A stretch of 64,000 bases of DNA, taken from contig NC_057789.1 in NCBI RefSeq assembly GCF_014905175.1, forward strand, positions 25,416,555 through 25,480,554. The letters are read 5' to 3'. Each line of letters opens with the position of its first letter. Position 1 is the first letter of the stretch. Both the position numbers and the translations under genes were made by a program. The notes under the pieces were generated by a model. It saw only the letters and a list, made by a program, of their open reading frames with translations, was not told where the DNA came from and did not search any database. Shown here piece after piece: positions 52,001 to 62,647 of this stretch. This stretch comes from Aphidius gifuensis (lineage: Eukaryota; Arthropoda; Insecta; Hymenoptera; Braconidae).

Positions 52001-55000
52001 CTGTAGATGGTTGAAGGGAGTAAAATAAGAAATGATCCTCCCATTTGTATATGAACACATATTTTGCCGGCCTACAAGACAAAACATATAAACTATATTC
52101 AGAATATGTAAAAAATTACATTATGATTAAAAATAAATATAAAAAAAAAAGGCTATGGAATTTATTCGTCATTATTTTTCTTATGATTTCAAAGGGTCTT
52201 GGAAAAAAGCTCGATATAATTACAGTTTTAAGTAAAGTTTTTAAAAATTTCCTAGACACAAATTTCCTAGTAAAATATCTCTATTTTTTCTAGGGGATAA
52301 ATTTATTGAAAAAGTTTAATCTATGATATTTAATTCACCATAAAACCATGTAATAATCGACGAAAAAAAAAAGATAAATTCACAATTAATAATCTTCAAA
52401 ATCTAGAGTATCATCGTGGTCGATGGGAATCTTATCTTTATATATACCAAGAACAAACAAAAATAAATGACTTGAATATCGGTGATATTAAAGAGTAAAA
52501 AAAAAATAACGTAAATGTATTGCTCTGTCACACGGACCTTTTCGATCTATTAGTTATGAATATGTTGCCCACGGCGATACATGACCAGGCGCCGTTCCAC
52601 CCGAAAATATGTGTGTACAGAAGATTGCTTTCTTCGTCTTTGCTCTTACATTTATTTCATTTTTTTATTTATATTTTTTTTTCTCATATATTGCTTTCAA
52701 TGTATATAGCCATCATTATATTTATTTTTAAATGTCACGTAAAGTACCAGAACAAAGTGAGAATATATATACAATATATATTCTCTGCAAAAAAAAAAAA
52801 CCATAAAACTCCAATATAATTTCTTTTACAAAATTGATATAAAATTTAGTACATGTTTGAAGTACTTAATTTTACTTCATACAATTTTACAGCCTTATTT
52901 ACGTTTTAACACTTTGAATAGTCTTTAAAAAATTATATTCACAATGTTAAATCAATTTTTTACAATAATAATTTACTAAAATAAAAATTAAATTATGTTC
53001 ATTTGTATATATTACCAAGAATACAAAAAAAAAAAAAAATCACATTGAAAGTAATTTTCAAAAAATTTTCTTTCCATTCTTTTATATTTCTCTTTTTGCA
53101 TTCTGCTTAAAAGAACTGAGGGTTATACAAGAGGTATTACAGAGAAGAAAAAATATTAAAAAAAAAAAAAAGTGAGGAGGTCGTATTGTGGGGTCAGTAA
53201 AGTTCACTAGCATACGAGCCTCGTCGTAATTTAACCGGCAGTTAAGACGATCATAAAGAGGGCGCCGGAATCTGTCGTTGAATATATATTCTATACGTGT
53301 TTTTGTAGTGGTGGTTTGAATGGTCCATCGCCGCGGTATTTTGCGTCGTTGGTATATCCATGAAGAAAGAAAAGAGCAGCAGGAACTTTGGACGAAACAT
53401 GATCACCCGCGGCTTGGACTGAGATCGAACCATCGATCGACTCACCAGACTCAATTCTTTTTCATTTGGACAGTCGAGAGCCACAACATTTAGAAATAAT
53501 AATAAAAAATAAAAACAAGAATATATCAACAAGAAAAAATAAATAATAAATATCATTAAAAAAAAAAAAAAATATTATATACTCATAAAAGGAATTTAAC
53601 CTTGGTGCGAAAATTTCTACAACTCGTCATTTTTATATTTTTGAAATAATAAAATTACCGAGAGTTATAACACAGAGAATTTTAAAAATATTTAGTAGAT
53701 GATTTTTATTTTCGAAGATCGTGCGAATATGAAAATTAAGAAATAAAAGGGTTGTTACAAAAAAGCCAAAAAAAAAAAAGAGTTATCAACAGTGTCAGAC
53801 CCGAGTTCCAACTGAAAATAAGCGAGGAAAAAAAATTTAATAAATAAGAGAGACAGTGTTAGTCGATGGAACAAGGTAAAATTCAGACAACGATGAAGAA
53901 GAATGAGAAAGAAAGGAAAAAAAAAAAAAATAAAGTTAGAACTATATGAATAAAAAAAAGGAACGATATAGTCACGGGTCGCCATTAAGCAGACCCCCTG
54001 CTGTGTGGCCCGCGGCAACCCTTCACAAAAAACTGTAATTGGAAATACTTTTCCTTCTTTTTTCCAAAAAATAATTTATGAATCCTTCACTGGGGTTGCA
54101 GGCAACTCTATATACGTATATCTTGTGAGCCAGATGAGCGAGGCAAGGGGAGTGATGATGGTATTTATATATGCATTTATATATATGAAGAATGGAGTGA
54201 CGGTTTCATAAAAAAATAAACTCGTGTGGGTTGAAAAAAAAGGGATGGAAGTTATCGAAGAAAAGAAAAAAAAAAAAACTAAATAAATAAAAGAATCGTA
54301 ACGGAATAAAAAAAAATATAAAAAAAAAAAGAATTATATGAAAAAGATGGAATGATTTTTCGGTCAAGCATAACGAGCTAAACAGAAAAAAAAAAAATAA
54401 TATTTTTTTTATTTTTCATCATCAAAAGATGATAGAGAATTTCATAGAATTTTTAGATGATGCTACTTATTTTGTGGTAAAATACCCCTGCTGTTTTGTG
54501 AAGGGTTTAGGTGAAAAGTAGAATTTAAAATGATATTTAAAATTTGAGAGTCAAAAATCAATATGATTCATCAATATATAACAACTCAGCATATTATTTT
54601 AAAATACCGTTATCAATTTGCGTGATTGTACAAAAAAAATTTTTTTGTTTTTTAATGAAGACAAAATGATTAGTCAAAAATTTAAATGCTGCTGTCTTGC
54701 AATTTTCAATATATGATTATTTAAATGATTGGTTGATACGGCTATCGATATACATGATCATCATGTACCTTTTTTTTTTTTGTTTTTTAATTATTTAATG
54801 AACACACTAATTTCACGGTTTAAATTTGTAATATGATGATAAAACAAACAGGTAGATGATGTTGGCTATATCAATTGCCAAGACTAATTGAAGGAGTTTC
54901 AATTTTACCTGGGTAGATAATCAACTACCATAGTTTCCAATTACAAAACACCTGATTAGTAGCTTCCTCAAGTCCAATGACTTGATAAATTTTTTTTTTA

Positions 55001-58000
55001 TATTTCTTTTACAACAACTTGATGAAGATTCAATGATTTGAACTTCCTCCCTACAAACTTTAATTGAATCTAATTGAGTTTAAATAATATAATTATCATT
55101 GGCTACAAAACTGATCAGGATATTGTATTTTTTTTTTTTTCTAGTTAATTATAGATGTGTCTAGTTGATCTGGCATTTATCATGCCTCTGTTTTAATAAT
55201 ATTAAATTAATCCAATGCTTCAATAAACAATATATAGCGCAATTTTATTTTCTCACGTAATGTTAAATCGACGTCTTTCCTGCCCTGCAAGTGACATGAC
55301 AGGACGACGTGTGACCTCTGAGTATAACCTCCGCATGAATCCCAAATTGGGGCCAACACTCCTTCAATGTAATGAGGATAAATTTACGTATGTGTATGTG
55401 GGAGAAGAGTTGAAGTATACGATCGACTTCGTGGGAAGCAATTCGTTCAACTTGCCACGTTGTTTTTATATATGGTTCCACCTCTTGTTAACTTGCATCC
55501 ATTGCAAAATAATAAAAAAAATATTTCGCAAATTTATTTTTCTTTATTTTTTAAAATTATTTATTGTTCTTTTTCTCTTGAATATAGATTATAATTTTGA
55601 CTATTTTGTTGGACAGTAATAATTTTATGTCTAAAATCAGTATAAAATTAATGCCCCTAATTGACAACAACATAAATTAATTAGTTGTAATGTAAAATTT
55701 CATTAAGCTCATATCTCAAGTGTAACATTCAAGCTTACAGAATTAAAAAAAAAAATAAAAATTGATAGTGATTAATTATAAATGGGAAGCATAAAATAAA
55801 TGCGTATGATTAATTTATCATTTTCCTTAAATATACATTAAAAAAAAAAAAAGCTGTATTCAATTAAAATTGTATATTACAAAGCTCTTTGGACTTTGTA
55901 GCCAAATCAATTGAAGAGAGAGGAAAAAAATTATTAATTGTAAATGGTATGGCTCGTTTATCAAAATTACTTGGCATCATTTTCACTTCAATATTTAAAA
56001 AAAGAACAATGACTCTTTAACCGCAAGTAAATGATAAATTAAAAAAAAAAAATCTTTTTGAAAAAAAAGAAAGAAAGAATTGATGATTATAATAAAAAAT
56101 AATACAACAAAATGCAGTTTGATGTGTCTTATATGGGTCTAAGATAAAAAAAGAGCCGAAAGAAGTCTATGATGGTCAGTTGGGAAATAATAATCAGTGA
56201 ATTTTTATATATAAAAATATATGCAGTTAAAAAATACTCAAGATACAAGTGATGCGAAGACAACACAAAGACCAGAAGAAGAATCATCACACGCCCGGCG
56301 GCTCCTTCTCACGAAAAAACGCGTAAAGCCCTTTTCAAGATATGTCACTTATTAATTCCAATATTATTTTTATTATTTTTTTTACATCTTTTCATTCTTT
56401 CACCTCTTCAACACTATACATCATTTATAGTTTTATTTTCTTTATTGTTATATTTTTCTTTTTATTTCGTAGACCATTCAAGGTGAACAAGGAATGAGCT
56501 GTGAATAGAATATATGTACAACCATGATGATCAATAAAGGGTCACTACTACCACGCCCGTTGTGAGCACGAGTGCCATGATGATCAGCCACCGCGAGAAC
56601 GCGGTGTTAGCCCGGAAAGAAGTCAAAAGAAGCTGGAATTTCATTTATGGATAGAATAAAAAAAATATATATAAAATAAGACAGAAGGCACATGTTGTAG
56701 GATCAAGGGGTCAGTTGTTGGATGGATCATATGGTTTTTTTTAAATCTTTAAAAATGGTCAGTATATATCAATTTTTTTTTTTTGGCTTATATTTTCTAT
56801 ATTCGTTATTAAAAGCTACCTGAATAGTGGCATCAAAATTTTTTTGGGATTCCAACGGAGGCGGTTTTACCGACATCAATGTTTTTTCTAGCAAACGGAC
56901 AATGATTAATAATTTTTTTTTTTTTTCTTTTTTAAATTGTTTTTTAAAGAACCAGGCGGAGAGCATGCAGTAGTCATCGAAAGTTGGAACACCTTCACCT
57001 ATTCAAGCACCAGAAGGATGATATGAAAAAATAGAAAAAGATGAATCAAAAAAAAATATAAGATAAATAAAAAAAGGGACAACTTGTTTTATTATATATA
57101 TATATTTTGGGTTGGGGGGGTTGGCAATTCGATGCAGAATGCATATGCCTAAGGCAGTTTAAATTTTGTTGGCCCCCTGCTGATCTTTGAAGAATTATTT
57201 TTTTTTATTATTTTTAGGGGCAGTACCAAAAGATCAAAACTATGTGCAACGTAATTATAACTCATTTTTCATATTTGTTTAAAAAATTATTATAAAATAT
57301 ATAAAATTATTGAGCTACCATAGTCATCATCATCATCAACGATCGATCAATTGACAGTTATTTGAATTTTTTTATTTTTTGATTATCAACATGTACGTAA
57401 ATTAATAACCAATCAACAGCATTAATTTATCAAGTCTATATGTGATGATGCAAAATGTCCGTTGGATTATAAATAATACCACCAAGTTTTTTTAAATAAC
57501 AATAATAATAAATAAAAGAAAAAAAAAAAAAGGTGGGCCTTGTATCCTATAAAAATTTGTGTCTAGTCTTGAGAGTATAGAATTGGGTGTCGTGACGTCC
57601 TGCTGTGCACTGATGGCCTCATCATTTCTGTTGATTCTTTCAGCCCACAAAGATTTTTCAGTAATTAGCTTTTTATTTTTATTTTTTTTTTCTTATTAGT
57701 TTGCTGCCAATTACGTGTATGTTAAAACTAATTTACATAGAGATTTCTGTTATATATATGTAGTTCAAACTAATTGACTGTAAATCCTTGTAAAAAAAAT
57801 ATATACAACCTTGCTTGAACCTCTCTCCCACTTGTTGTTCAGTTATATACACTGAATGCAACATTAAAAAATTATAATGTACAATGTTTCATTGAGAAAA
57901 ATAAAATATGAAAATATTTTTCAAGATGTTTTTTGTTTTATATATGTTGACGAATATCATGTCTGTCAATTTTTTAAAACTAAAACCATGGTACCTGTCT

Positions 58001-58375
58001 ACACACACCAATGATTCTTGGTCAAATTTTTTTCATTTTTTTTTACTGGATATCCCGCTGTGTAAAATTGTCTTTTGCCTTCCGCTGACCACAATCCGGT
58101 ATATATATATTTGAAAGAGTGGGACCGTGTAATTATTCGACCAGTCATAACTTATCCCCCTGTGTCCAGTGTGTCTAGACCCAATGAGAGAATCGATCGG
58201 GGATGAAACCCGTGATTTGCCAAATCATTTTTATTATTATTTCAACTTTTAATAATTTTTTATTTATAAATATATAATAAATAATTACCCTACGACATTA
58301 TTTGGTCACTTTTAGACTAAATTTACTACTCAATTTGAATAAATATATAAAGTAATAATATAATGAAAATTTTCT
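49080..58375. other. Gene-poor spacer upstream of the bowl/sob-like gene
   Basis: No gene is supported. GC-richer islands lie at about 49590-49620, 49770-49900, 50090-50280, 50540-50720, 51480-51620, 51940-52080, 52530-52640, 53190-53470, 53960-54230, 55256-55480, 56260-56600, 57550-57630 and 58060-58210. ATAAGGCCC occurs at 50283-50291 and CAGGTAG or its complement at 54849-54855 and 56816-56822. The island at 55256-55480 has an open plus-strand frame of about 70 mixed-composition codons before it runs into Phe/Leu-rich sequence; its meaning is unclear. TACATGAT-c-ATCATGTA at 54751-54767 is a perfect palindrome. Confidence 0.45.
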
Positions 58376-58972
58376 TAGCTAAAAATAAAAGAATTGATGA
58401 ACTTTGATTATCAGCTTTAAGCATGTTCATCATCAATACTTATATAATTATACTTTGAGTCTATTGACTCATGTCTATAAATATTAATATAGGTCAAAGT
58501 TTTTATATAAGTTATTGATTTGAATTTTATTAGTGCTAAAATAACAATATTATTTTTAGACTGTGTGAGTGATATAATTTATCAGGCGCAGTGTTAAAAA
58601 ATTATTGGTATAATTTGAACAAAAAAAAAAAATTTATAATTGAGAAAATTTATAAACAAAATTAAAAATAATTATGAATTATTATAATAATAATAATTTA
58701 TTATTTAAATTAATAAAACATCCATACTCTCAAATTTTATTACACAGTGTAAAATATATATATTTTTTTATTATTTATCAACAACAGTCTAAAAATAATA
58801 TTTTTATTTTAGCAATAATAAAATTCAAATTAATAACTTATATAAAAACTTTGACTTATATAAATATTTGGACATGAGGTGTATGACTATTAATATATAA
58901 TTATATAAGTATTGATAATTAATATGCCTAAAGCTAAATTAAAGTTCATCAATTCTTTTATTTTTAGCTGAA
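58376..58972. mobile_element. 0.6 kb fold-back (long terminal inverted repeat) element, non-autonomous
   Basis: The left arm (about 58376-58563) and the right arm (about 58784-58972) are reverse complements over about 185 bp, with an identity near 85% by eye and only small gaps. The outer ends read TAGCTAAAAATAAAAGAATT and its complement. The loop of about 220 bp is AT-rich and encodes nothing recognisable. This is the layout of a MITE or fold-back element, or of a decayed local inverted duplication. A target-site duplication could not be defined. It ends about 70 bp before the TATA box of the secreted-peptide gene, so it may contribute to that promoter. Confidence 0.65.
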
Positions 58973-59041
58973 AAACATTAAAACATTTTAGATAACGACT
59001 ATTTGAGACGATAAGTGCGTCATTTGACCTGAAAATTAGCA

Positions 59042-59048
59042 TATAAAA
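59042..59048 (+). promoter_or_regulatory. TATA box of the secreted-peptide gene
   Basis: TATAAAA lies about 31 bases before an initiator-like TTCATTC (A at 59074), a typical insect core promoter spacing. Upstream are GATAA (58991-58995) and GATAAG (59010-59015), GATA-factor sites of the sort found in promoters of fat-body and blood-cell immune genes. No clear NF-kappaB site was seen. Confidence 0.5.
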
Positions 59049-59201
59049 ACACCAATTTTTTTTCCTCAAATTCATTCTGATTTCTGATTCGAATAAACTA
59101 CCTACCCTGGTCACGGTTTATTAGATCTCATAAATTAAGTCAATTTGTTATTATAATTTGTAATAATAATTGCTGAATTGCTGTTTGACAACACATCACA
59201 T

Positions 59202-59297
59202 GTAAGTAATAAAAAATTATAAAAAAATGTTATAAATTTGTAAATTGATTTAGAAATATAAAAACAAATATTTTTTTAAATTTATATTTAATTGCAG
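59202..59297 (+). other. 5' UTR intron of the secreted-peptide gene
   Basis: GTAAGTAAT follows CACAT at 59201, and ATTGCAG ends at 59297, eleven bases before the start codon. The 96-bp AT-rich intron interrupts only untranslated sequence. Confidence 0.65.
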
Positions 59298-59308
59298 TAA
59301 AAACAAAA

Positions 59309-59542
59309 ATGAAATTTTTCGTTGAAACTTGTGTTTTACTTGTGGTAATTGGATTGGCTCATGCTCGACCTGGACATGGTGGTTATAATTTTCAAGCTTC
59401 TGGATCAATGGGTCATGGACCAGCTATTCAGGGACAAGTTAATCATGAATTTAACAATGGTGTAAACGCAGAAGCTCATTTTCAAAGTTATGATTCCCGT
59501 CATTATGCAGGTGGTGGAAGTAGCCATAGGATCATGATTTGA
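59309..59542 (+). CDS. Short secreted Gly/His-rich peptide, probably truncated; antimicrobial-like
   Basis: The frame encodes 77 residues. Residues 1-19 form a clear signal peptide (MKFFVETCVLLVVIGLAHA) with an Ala-His-Ala cleavage site. The mature part begins RPGHGG and is rich in Gly, His, Asn and Gln, with no cysteine. The composition and a beta-type repeat (N45-H-x-x-N-x-x-V) recall glycine-rich insect antimicrobial proteins such as attacin, gloverin or hymenoptaecin, but I cannot place it in a family. The last residues (SSHRIMI) fall at a break: from here on the DNA turns into an inverted copy of the gene's own middle. A coding remnant with the same repeat lies downstream in another frame. 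The gene has a TATA box, a 5' UTR intron and an intact start, so it may still be expressed as a short product. Confidence 0.7.
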   Translation: MKFFVETCVLLVVIGLAHARPGHGGYNFQASGSMGHGPAIQGQVNHEFNNGVNAEAHFQSYDSRHYAGGGSSHRIMI

Positions 59543-59662
59543 TAAAGTTATTTTCAGTGATATCGTCAGTTATGCAGGTGGTAAAGCAGGCTACACTTCC
59601 ACCACCTGCATAATGACGGGAATCATAACTTTGAAAATGAGCTTCTGCGTTTACACCATTGT
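59454..59662. repeat. Inverted duplication inside the secreted-peptide gene
   Basis: About 67 bp at 59454-59520 (ACAATGGTGTAAACGCAGAA onward) recur as an exact reverse complement at about 59596-59662. Weaker similarity extends outward, GAATTTAA against GGATTTGA. Between the arms is a further TATGCAGGTGGT (59571-59582), which also pairs with ACCACCTGCATA (59601-59612). Read backwards, the right arm encodes FDNGVNAEAHFQSYDSRHYAGGGS, a slightly different version of the peptide middle. The pattern suggests template switching between two similar coding copies. A transcript across it would form a long hairpin. Confidence 0.85.
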
Positions 59663-59787
59663 CAAATCCAAATTGCAATCATCAAGTTAATGACAATATC
59701 GAAGTTTATGCTAAAGCCGGTGTTGATAAAGATTTTAGTGGAAAAACTGAAGAAAAATATCAAGTTGGAGTAAAAGGTCAATGGTAA
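59641..59787 (+). pseudogene. Displaced C-terminal coding remnant of the secreted-peptide gene
   Basis: After the inverted copy, an open frame from 59641 to TAA at 59785-59787 ends in NHQVNDNIEVYAKAGVDKDF and then SGKTEEKYQVGVKGQW. Its NHQVNDNIEVYA segment resembles NHEFNNGVNAEA of the intact N-terminal part, so it is very likely the original C-terminus of the same kind of protein. It has no start codon of its own in this position and lies in a different frame from the 59309 start. It would be 3' UTR unless an unseen splice restores the frame. No such splice was identified. Confidence 0.6.
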
Positions 59788-62647
59788 ATTCTAAGCACAT
59801 TCCATTTTACATAAACTTTATAATTCAATATTCTTTTTATTTTTTAAACTAACCAATAATAATTATTTTTACAATGTGTCTGATAAATGACGTCAAAAAA
59901 AAACAATTAAAAAAAAAAACAAATACTAACATTTGAAATTTGTATTTTACAAAAAATAAATATATATATAAATAAATAAAATTCAAATATATATGTAAAT
60001 GTTTCAATCATATATTGATAGATATTGACAGATATAAATATATAGATTAAATGAAAATTATAATTATTATTATACAAATATATTGTTGAAAAGTTTCAAG
60101 GATAATTGAAAATACCTTGAGGACTTTAAGCTAGAGAGAAGAACAAGAAAAGAAAAAAGAAAAAAAAAAATTTTTTTAGGATGAGTTCAGAAGATAATTA
60201 CAGGTAGATCCTTGCGGGCCCTGCACTAGATGAGACCATCAAAACACAGCAGGGAATCGCGACACCCTCGTTCTTTGCAAGTTCATTTAATTTTTTATTT
60301 AAAAAAAAAAAATAATAAATAAATAAAATACATATACGTGATTTGAAATCATGGCACACACATATTTGAGAGAATTATTTAATCATTCCACGAGGGATGG
60401 GAAATAATATTACTCATCTACATTTTATACTTAATATTTTTTATTTTTTTGCAACACATAATAGTGCATATCTGCATCCCTTTATTCTTTAAAAATTATG
60501 TGTTATATTTAAAAAAAAAAAAAAAGAAACACTTGACTGGACTTTTTAATTTTTATGCCGTCACGCATTTTATTATATATTAACCGACATAAAATTTTTA
60601 AATTCCATTCTTTAGACACTGGATAAGCTACAATATATAAGCCCTAAAGGACAAATGTTAATTATCCTCTGTGATATACTAAATATAGAATTTTATATTA
60701 TTTTATATCAAACTATAATTCAAAAAATAAAACTTGATTTTTAATAAAGAGACAAGAATTTAATAATCAAAGTTTTTTTTTATATTTTTATTTTACTAGT
60801 GTTTTGATTTCTGATAAATTATTTAAAGATGATATTATTTATTTATAATTTTATTTTATTACTTTTTTTTTTTTTCTAAATCATCAAAATATATAAATGA
60901 ATTTTTTATTGGAACCTATATAACGATGAAAGAATAATAATAAAAAATAAAAAAAAAAAAAAGTTGAATGGTCATTCTGACTTTACAAAGACACAATTAA
61001 TAGCGTCGACTTCTGACAATATACTAAGAGTCTTTCTCTGCATGGTGCTTTATTGTTGAAAGAATTTAACATAAGAAAATAATAAACTCAGTGTAATATG
61101 TGTCCTTTTTAGTTGGGTATATAAATACATGTAAGCAGTTATAATTGTTAAAAAATTATATTACGACTATACACATGAAAAGACACATACCATTATCATC
61201 ATCATTATCATCATACAAGTGTGGGAAAAAAAAAAGATAAAAAGTCGAAAGAATATGAGGGATGAAAGACAAAATATATATATATATATATATTTGTAAT
61301 ATTTACATCACGGGTGGAGCTAAGAATAAAATTCATATTATTAACATTTGATCGTACATTATATATTATTGTACTTTCACTCAAGAAATCATTTGCCGAC
61401 AAAGAAATTATAAATGCATAGTAAATATGTATATCAAGAGAAAAAAAAAAAATAATATTTATAAAAAAAATATGTAAATAAATAAATATTAAAATTATTA
61501 TATTACTGAATATAAAGATGCAAATATAAATTCATTTCTATACTCAATTCATTTCAAAAGATGAATTTCGTTTTTCGTTTTTTTTTTAACTATGGTTTTT
61601 GAAATTAAAAAAAAAAAAAATAAATAAATAATGGTTGGGTTTGGTGTGACCAAGAATAATAGAAGACCTATTTCATAATAATTCTACAGGACGGTGGTTA
61701 TAACGCAGTCCTATTTCGCGGGATGATGTGTCCGTCTTTTGTATTTTGGTATTGGTTATATTTCTCTTCTTCCAATTTTTAATATATAACGCACCTCTTA
61801 TTTCTTTAAATGCTTCATTCGTCTTTTTCATTTATTAAAGCTAGACTTATTCTCATCTTCTCGCACCATCCCCTTTTTTATTCACAAAAGTCGCATCTAA
61901 TAATTGGTTTCGTTGAAAATCTTACTCCGCAACGAATCTTTCATGGTTGTTCCTTATTGCCGCATAAAATTATATGCCTCTTTCATTGACTATGATGATG
62001 ACGATGACGACAACAACGACGACAACAACGACTTTACCACGTGGGAAAAATATACAAGTTTTTATTTATTTTTTTTTTTGTTTTTTTTTACGTTTTGCCA
62101 TTCACGTATAGCACAACTCTTAACAGATTGTTTCTTAGAATTTTAATGAAAGAGTTAAAAGATTTTTTGATGCGTTTTATTTATATTTATTTGTGTGTTG
62201 GTGGTTTTAATAAAATTGGATGAATGTATTTTTGGATCTAGTAATGTCAAAAGCTCCCAAGTCTAGTAATTCATTTATAAAATTTTAAATGAAATAATTT
62301 TTTTAATTTAAAAATCAAAATTTCAGAAGCTGGATTTTCTATTTTCTAGCTTAAAAATTTACTGGAAAATACAATAACCAATTGAGAAACAATTTAAAGC
62401 AAAAAAAAATCAAAACAGACCCTTTTTTTTCGATAAAAATAAATTAATCAGCCCAACTTGTGCGTCAAATAAAATTTTATAGTCCTAATATAAAAAGGAC
62501 AAACATCATCGGTCTTCCGGACATTTGATTGGTCATTGTTTTTTTCTCACTTACTCTCAAACAAATTTCTTTCTGTTTGCCTTTTTCTATTATTTTTTTA
62601 TTTATTTCGTTAGCAACGAAAAAACAACAAAAAAAAGCGAGTAAACA
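59788..62647. other. AT-rich spacer before the satellite
   Basis: AATAAA signals at about 59955 could end the peptide-gene transcript. GC-richer patches lie at about 60180-60270 (with CAGGTAG at 60201-60207) and 61620-61740. A GAC/AAC trinucleotide repeat at about 61990-62035 produces an Asp/Asn-rich open frame that is not called a gene. Nothing else is recognised. Confidence 0.5.

Noticed and set aside
53395..53465. tRNA-like B-box (GGTTCGAT on the minus strand)
   Set aside because: The flanking bases do not form a T-stem or an acceptor stem, and no A-box lies at the right distance.
53251..53556. 101-codon minus-strand frame with a hydrophobic start resembling a signal peptide
   Set aside because: The hydrophobic part comes from A/T runs and the rest from a GC-richer island; no recognisable domain.
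61904..62146. 80-codon frame with an Asp/Asn-rich stretch
   Set aside because: The acidic run is encoded by a GAT/GAC/AAC microsatellite and the rest is Phe-rich; no evidence for a gene.
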